Of a stretch of DNA of 64,000 nt, positions 59,337 to 64,000 are shown piece by piece; the first letter of the stretch is position 1; the number at the start of each line of letters is the position of its first letter. The DNA comes from Globodera rostochiensis. Taxonomy: Eukaryota; Nematoda; Chromadorea; Rhabditida; Heteroderidae. The DNA is taken from assembly GCA_018350325.1 (NCBI GenBank), contig JAEVLN010000049.1:124001-188000 (forward strand), in the 5' to 3' direction. The translations under genes were made by a program, and so were the position numbers. Below the pieces are notes generated by a model. It was not told where the DNA came from. It saw only the letters and a list, made by a program, of their open reading frames with translations, and made no database searches.

Positions 59337-60118
59337 ATTTACTTTATTGAGGAAGCTTTTATTGGGCTTTTGGAAATTATGATGAGTTTTCTTGCCCCAA
59401 GAGCAGTATTTATAGTCGTTATGTTGTCACGCTTTCCGCAAAGATTTTAAATTTTGCCAAATAATACCACCACGTGCCCGGAAATTTGTATTTCAAACTA
59501 TAATTTTTAAGATTAAATATGAGTAATACAAATTTTAAACATATGCTATTTCAAACTATAATTTTTAAGATTTAAATCAAAAATAAAAAATTTAAACATA
59601 ATTGGTATTTCACATAAAATAATTTTTCTTTTAAGATTTAAATATCAGTAATAAAATTAAACATAATTGATATTTCAAAATAATTTTTAATATTTCAACA
59701 GTGCTTCTTTGTCCACTGTCGCATTGTCCACTGTCCAATTGTCCGGACCCCGCGCTGAGCGCTGGAGAAAATTTGTATAATTTTATTTAGAAAATAAAAA
59801 TTGATTTCCCACTTTCTTTCTGAAATTTTGATTTTAAAGTAAATAAAAAGTTTTTGATTAAATCATTCATCTAATAATAATGCACCTAATGCTGAACGAA
59901 CACAAGTTGTATAAGCTATCAAAGTATCGTAGTCCTCCGATTTTTGCCACAAGAATATTAAATTTAGAAACTAAATTAAACTTTCAAGCGATTTGATTTG
60001 GACAACATTGCTTGCAATACAAACAAGTGAGCAATAAAAGTTATTGATATTAATATTATGGCATTAATTGTTTTTAGTCATTAAATCTAAAAATAATTTA
60101 AAAAATGTATTGTAGCAT

Positions 60119-60364
60119 TTATTCCGCAAGCATTGCATTGCTTCCGCTTATTTGCCGGACACCGATTGGATGTTGGTGTTGTACGCGGATTCTGGTGCGG
60201 TGAATCCAAATCATTGCCTTGAATTTCTGGAAAGGAGAGACCGTCGGGAACGGGATTCCCGCGGGAAAAGTACGGAAATACTCGGGCAACAATGCGTCCA
60301 AAACCTAGCCGTTGGGAGTATTTATCGTTTCACATTTGTTAATGAGAATTGCGCGCAATTTTGA
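60119..60364 (+). pseudogene. DUF273-type glycosyltransferase remnant, unit 6
   Basis: As the 57189 copy, with a further 3-bp deletion (GGAAATACTCGGG where others have GGAAATGTGCCTCGGG). Confidence 0.5.
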
Positions 60365-61398
60365 TCAAACAGTTCGTTACATTTTGGTGTATACTTTTGG
60401 GAGCAGCGCCTTTTCAATTATGGTTTTGAATTTTTGTTTGATTTTTTTTTTGTTAATTCTATTATATTCTTCACAGCAATCAATGGAAATAGAAGCAAAA
60501 ATTCAGAAAAAGTGCTGTTTCTTCAAAAATTATTATTTTTTGCGCCTTTAAAAATATTGGAAAATTATTAAAAAATGTTTCTTTATAATAGAGCGAATCA
60601 GAATAAAGACCGAATAAAAGTAAATATTGGTAGCATTCAAACGGATTGGAAAGATTTTTCTAAAAAAGAAATTTACCTATCGTTTAGTAAAAAGTACACA
60701 AGACCACACCCAAAACCTCGGTAAAAAGAATTTTGTCACTCGATGATGCCATCTTTAAGGGTGTATGTTAACCCCGACCCCGACTCGGCCGACGCCAAAT
60801 CGGGGTTAAGGTTCGGGGTTTGCGGTTTTGGAGTGTCGGGGTGAGATCGGGGAAAACCCTAAAAAATGGCCAAATTTGTGGGGACGGGGTCGGGGTGCCA
60901 ACCCTTTTACAAAAGTTTAGATTTCTCAAAATTTTTATTTTGATTTGGCTATCCCATTTGCAATAAGTAGGGATAGGATTTCCATGTTTTTTTTTGTAAA
61001 TAGGTTATCATGCGAGAGCCCAAAAATTCGAAAACTTTTAATTAGATCGACTTTTTTAGTCCATATAAATCAGTATAACCAGAAACAGGTACCCCCGGTT
61101 TCCGGTTGTAAAAACAAAAAAAACATCCCTAATAATGGGATTTTTATTGAAGTTTATTAAGCAATTAAAAATTATATTAAGAATGCCGATTTTTCCATCC
61201 GCAGATAGCCCAGCTACAGCTAGATATCTGCAGATTTTAATCTTTAGATTGTGAAATTAAATGGATAGAGCTACGCATGCGCTTATATTGCTAGTTCGGA
61301 ATACGGATACCTTAGCCATAGCATTATGATCAGGCATTTATCTGTTGCTAGCAATTTATCTATAGTCTACAGATATTTTAGCATTGTGAATAAGAGCA

Positions 61399-62264
61399 TC
61401 AGTGATGTATTGGGTCGGGCCCAGCTGGCGCACCACGCTTCTCCTGTTCAAATGTTGTTTCTTCGTGATGTTTTGGGTCGGGCCCAGCTGGGACTGCACG
61501 CTTCTCCTGTTCCAGTGTTGTTTCTTCGTGATGTTTTGGGTCGGGCCCAGCTGGGACTGCACGCTTCTCCTGTTCCAGTGTTGTTTCTTCGTGATGTTTT
61601 GGGTCGGGCCCAGCTGGGACTGCACGCTTCTCCTGTTCCAGTGTTGTTTCTTCGTGATGTATTGGGTCGGGACCAGCTCCCGCTACACGCTTCTCCTGTT
61701 CCAGTGTTGTTTCTTCGTGATGCCGCTGGGAGTGCATGCCGGTTTTTCGGCGAAAGTCTTGAGCAAATTTTTTAAGATATTCAGCAGGAGAATGTTTCGA
61801 ATCATAGACTTTGGCACTTCTTATTGCCATTGGAGGAGGTGGCGCCTGTAAAATTGTAAAATGTTTATTCCTTGTTCAACCTGTCGGTGGATACCATCCA
61901 ATTGTTGTTTGGCAATTGATTGGATTTCAAGTTTCCTCCATATACAGCTCCACCTCCTCGGGTTGCGTCAGCCCCTCCCAGACGAGACGACATCGCAAGT
62001 GCCACGGTCACAACTCGTCCGACCTTTCCAAAAATGCCGGTCGAATGGTTCTCCGGTTCTTCATCACCTTTATTTCAATTTAAGGTTAAGTATAATAATA
62101 TAGCAAATTACAATTTAGGTCTTTGTAATAAAATTTTAAATTTTAGTGTCAGTAGGGGGTCATAAACGTTTTTGTCTCGGGAACTGACCCTTTTTATTCG
62201 TAGCAAATGCGAGAGCGAGAACAACGCTCAAAATTAACAGGCAAAGCATTGCGTTCTTGGCCAT
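61399..62264 (-). CDS. CLE: CLE peptide-mimic effector, copy 7 (five CLE motifs)
   Basis: Three exons, 231 aa: 62189-62264, 61895-62067, 61399-61845; introns 121 and 49 bp. It is nearly identical to copy 6 in the repeat exon, but has the MAKNAML signal-peptide start and Ile for Met in MAIRSAKVYDSK. Its promoter (TATA at 62336-62343) is intact, but the unit ends at about 62545, where the flank is joined to CTGTCGGGAACGGG, the middle of the glycosyltransferase remnant. The array therefore closes with a deletion. Confidence 0.91.
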
Positions 62265-62544
62265 ATTTACTTTATTGAGGAAGCTTTTATTGGGCTTTTG
62301 GAAATTATGATGAGTTTTCTTGCCCCAATGAGCAGTATTTATAGTCGTTATGTTGTCACGCTTTCCGCAAAGATTTTAAATTTTGCCAAATAATACCACC
62401 ACGTGCCCGGAAATTTGTATTTCAAACTATAATTTTTAAGATTAAATATGAGTAATACAAATTTTCTAAACATATGCTATTTCAAACTATAATTTTTAAG
62501 ATTTAAATCAAAAATAAAAAATTTAAACATAATTGGTATTTCAA

Positions 62545-62780
62545 AAACTGTCGGGAACGGGATTCCCGCGGGAAAAGTACGGGAATGTGCCTCGGGCAAC
62601 AATGCGTCCAAAACCTAGCCGTTGGCAGTATTTATCGTTTCACGTTTGCTAATGAGAAGTGCGCGCAATTTTGATCAAACAGTTCGTTACATTTTGGTGT
62701 ATACTTTTGAGAGCCGAGCCTTTCCAATTATGGTTTTGAATTTTTGTTTGATTTTTTTTTGTTTTCTATTATATCTTCAC
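62545..62780 (+). pseudogene. Truncated DUF273 remnant at the array edge
   Basis: Only the part after NPNH remains (CTGTCGGGAACGGGATTCCC onward to the CAATTATGGTTTTGAATTTTTG segment). The VLDADSG part is deleted. Confidence 0.5.
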
Positions 62781-62924
62781 AGCATTCAATGGCATATTCT
62801 CAGCTGGTTCATGAGTAAAGGTCCAAACCTGTTCAGCACTCGCCATTTTTACCATGTTCAGCAACAGCTGTTTTAACCTGCTCATCATCAGCAGGCTTTT
62901 CAAACCGTAAAATATCAACTCATT

Positions 62925-63405
62925 CCCCGCCAACGACTCGTTGCCTTTGTATCAACTCGTTCCCCTCTATAAAAAGGTTTTAAACCCCCAAAAAGTCTTT
63001 ATAACTTGTGCCAAAACACGAATCCAAGTTCCATTTTTGCGTATGTTGAACTCCGGACCCGAAACAAAAAATGTTTCCAAAAAAAAAATTGTTTTAAAAG
63101 TCCTTCAAAAATTCAAAATGCGTGTGAACATGAAGGCAAGAGCGAAAGGATATGCATTTACACGATTTTGAAACAGGAAATTGATTTTGAAAAAATTCGA
63201 AAAATAATATATTTTTAATGCTTTAAACAGGAAATTTTTTTTTGAAAATGTAATTTTGTACGACCAATTGTTCGAATTCAGGTCCGGTGTTCAACTTACA
63301 CAAATTGAAGCTTGGATTCGTGTTTTGGCACGAGTTATGAAGACTTTTTTGGGGTTTAAAGCCTTGGTTATAAAGGTAACGAGTCGATACAAAGGGAACG
63401 AATCG
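62925..63405. mobile_element. Foldback element between the CLE array and the second galectin-like gene
   Basis: Arms of about 115-130 bp: left has CTCGTTGCCTTTGTATCAAC, GTGCCAAAACACGAATCCAA. The right has the inverses TTGGATTCGTGTTTTGGCAC and GTCGATACAAAGGGAACGA. The loop is about 230 bp and AT-rich. It has the ends of no family I can name. Confidence 0.75.
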
Positions 63406-63477
63406 TAGGTATTCAGAATTTATTCAAATTTAATGAGTGGTTAAACAAGGTGCCAACAAAATCAATGCCATGCCAAA

Positions 63478-64000
63478 TTAAATCTGAATTGAATCTTTTT
63501 CAATATGATATTGTTCTTTTCGATTTTTTGGTCCATTGCAGCGCTCTTTCGGCGCACAAGTTATGCTCGGAGGGTTGGACAACGTGACATCGTTGTGCTC
63601 GAACTATAAATTTAATTATTCAAATTTTGGCATTCTGTTTTCTTTCTGCAATATTTGAAAAATAAACATTCTTACTGTAATGTATTGAACTGCCCATTTT
63701 GGGAGTCCGTTCTTGTAGATGCACGTCGTGCTGCTGTCGTTGTTCAACGTCAACGTCACATTGAACCCGTCGTCCATGACACGGATTTCCAATTCCTTCA
63801 ATTCCTTGTCCAGCTTTCCTTTGATACAAGCTTCTTTCTCTTTCCACCCTGGGCGTAAGTTCGATCCGTTGATGGGCTTCTAAAAAGAGTTTGAAAGCAA
63901 ATAAGTTTTGAATAGTGAGAAATTTTCTGAAGAAAATCCAACAAAATTATTTTAAAAAAGCTTACAAAACTGCTGAAATAAATTGCAGTCGAATTAAGCA
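63478..64000 (-). CDS. Second multi-galectin-like gene, 3' end only
   Basis: Paralogue of exons 18-20 of the 36742-43833 gene: 63966-64000 (partial; MLNSTAIYFSSF), 63676-63879, 63478-63603 (TAA). It reads KELEIRVMDDGFNVTLTLNN, GLPKWAVQYIT, FEHNDVTLSNPPSITC and ends KEQYHIEKDSIQI. Splice sites and phases match the first gene. The gene continues beyond the right edge of the window. Its position relative to CLE copy 7 mirrors that of the first galectin-like gene relative to CLE copy 1, so the pair CLE-galectin was probably duplicated together. Confidence 0.7.

Larger units (their letters stand above)
45500..62560. repeat. Tandem array of CLE gene units
   Basis: Six units of about 2.7-3.4 kb, measured stop to stop: 46085, 48794, 52228, 55566, 58471, 61399. 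Each has, on the minus strand: CLE gene, TATA-box promoter, AT-rich flank, a TTGTCCACTGTC...GCGCTGAGCGC block, a glycosyltransferase remnant on the opposite strand, and a GGTCGGGGTGCCAACCC element end. Units 5-7 are nearly identical, which implies recent duplication or conversion. Confidence 0.93.

Noticed and set aside
47683..60301. Minus-strand 60-84-codon frames (MDALLPEAHF..., MCNDKYCQW...) in each CLE unit
   Set aside because: Opposite strand of the glycosyltransferase-like core; no signal peptide, family or splice support.
35212..62165. Plus-strand open frames of 60-171 codons across every CLE gene (for example reading SDVLGRAQL... or MMYWVGPSW...)
   Set aside because: They are the antisense of the CLE repeat exon and the variable-domain exon. 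The minus strand has the signal peptide, splice sites and CLE motifs.

Overview
The window is eukaryotic, AT-rich and repeat-rich. Genes are split by short GT-AG introns, with acceptors such as TTTTTAG and TTTTGCAG. Its gene content points to a plant-parasitic cyst nematode of the Globodera type (potato cyst nematode). It holds secreted SPRY-domain effector genes (SPRYSEC), a tandem array of CLAVATA3/ESR-like (CLE) peptide-mimic genes, and ATGCCA-rich promoters resembling the dorsal-gland 'DOG box'. I name no species. Gene models below were spliced by hand from reading frame, splice sites and intron phase.

Region 1 (1-6.1 kb, + strand): a 5'-truncated SPRYSEC gene (1-1081) and a complete one (2443-5106), each followed by a degenerate fragment of another multi-copy gene. 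An orphan SPRYSEC last exon lies at 1872-2005.

Region 2 (6.1-15 kb): gene-poor. It holds T-rich and about 160-bp tandem repeats, a galectin-like pseudogene (minus strand, about 10.7-11.14 kb), and a 907-bp transposon-like element with perfect 12-bp terminal inverted repeats and an 8-bp target duplication.

Region 3 (14.95-19.3 kb, + strand): the third SPRYSEC gene (15444-18689), complete, with the same promoter repeats.

Region 4 (21.7-28.9 kb, minus strand): a PUF (Pumilio) RNA-binding gene that looks broken. It has internal exon duplications, a 349-bp MITE with a 9-bp target duplication inside an exon, and Helitron fragments between its N-terminal and middle exons.

Region 5 (28.9-35.1 kb): mostly repeats, with a few weak coding signals.

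Region 6 (35.2-64 kb, minus strand): CLE copy 1 (35.2-35.9 kb). Next is a 20-exon gene for a secreted protein of about 926 aa with four or five tandem galectin-like modules (36742-43833). CLE copies 2-7 follow on 2.7-3.4 kb tandem units (46.1-62.3 kb). The 3' end of a second galectin-like gene runs off the right edge. CLE copies carry 3 to 5 CLE motifs on a 21-aa (63-nt) internal repeat. Copy 3 has a 1-nt frameshift and copy 1 has lost its TATA-box promoter. Most units also carry a decayed piece of a DUF273-type glycosyltransferase in opposite orientation.

The likely shared theme is host manipulation. SPRYSEC and CLE proteins are known secreted effectors of cyst nematodes. The multi-galectin protein next to the CLE array has a signal peptide but no known role, and it is the most novel coding feature here.
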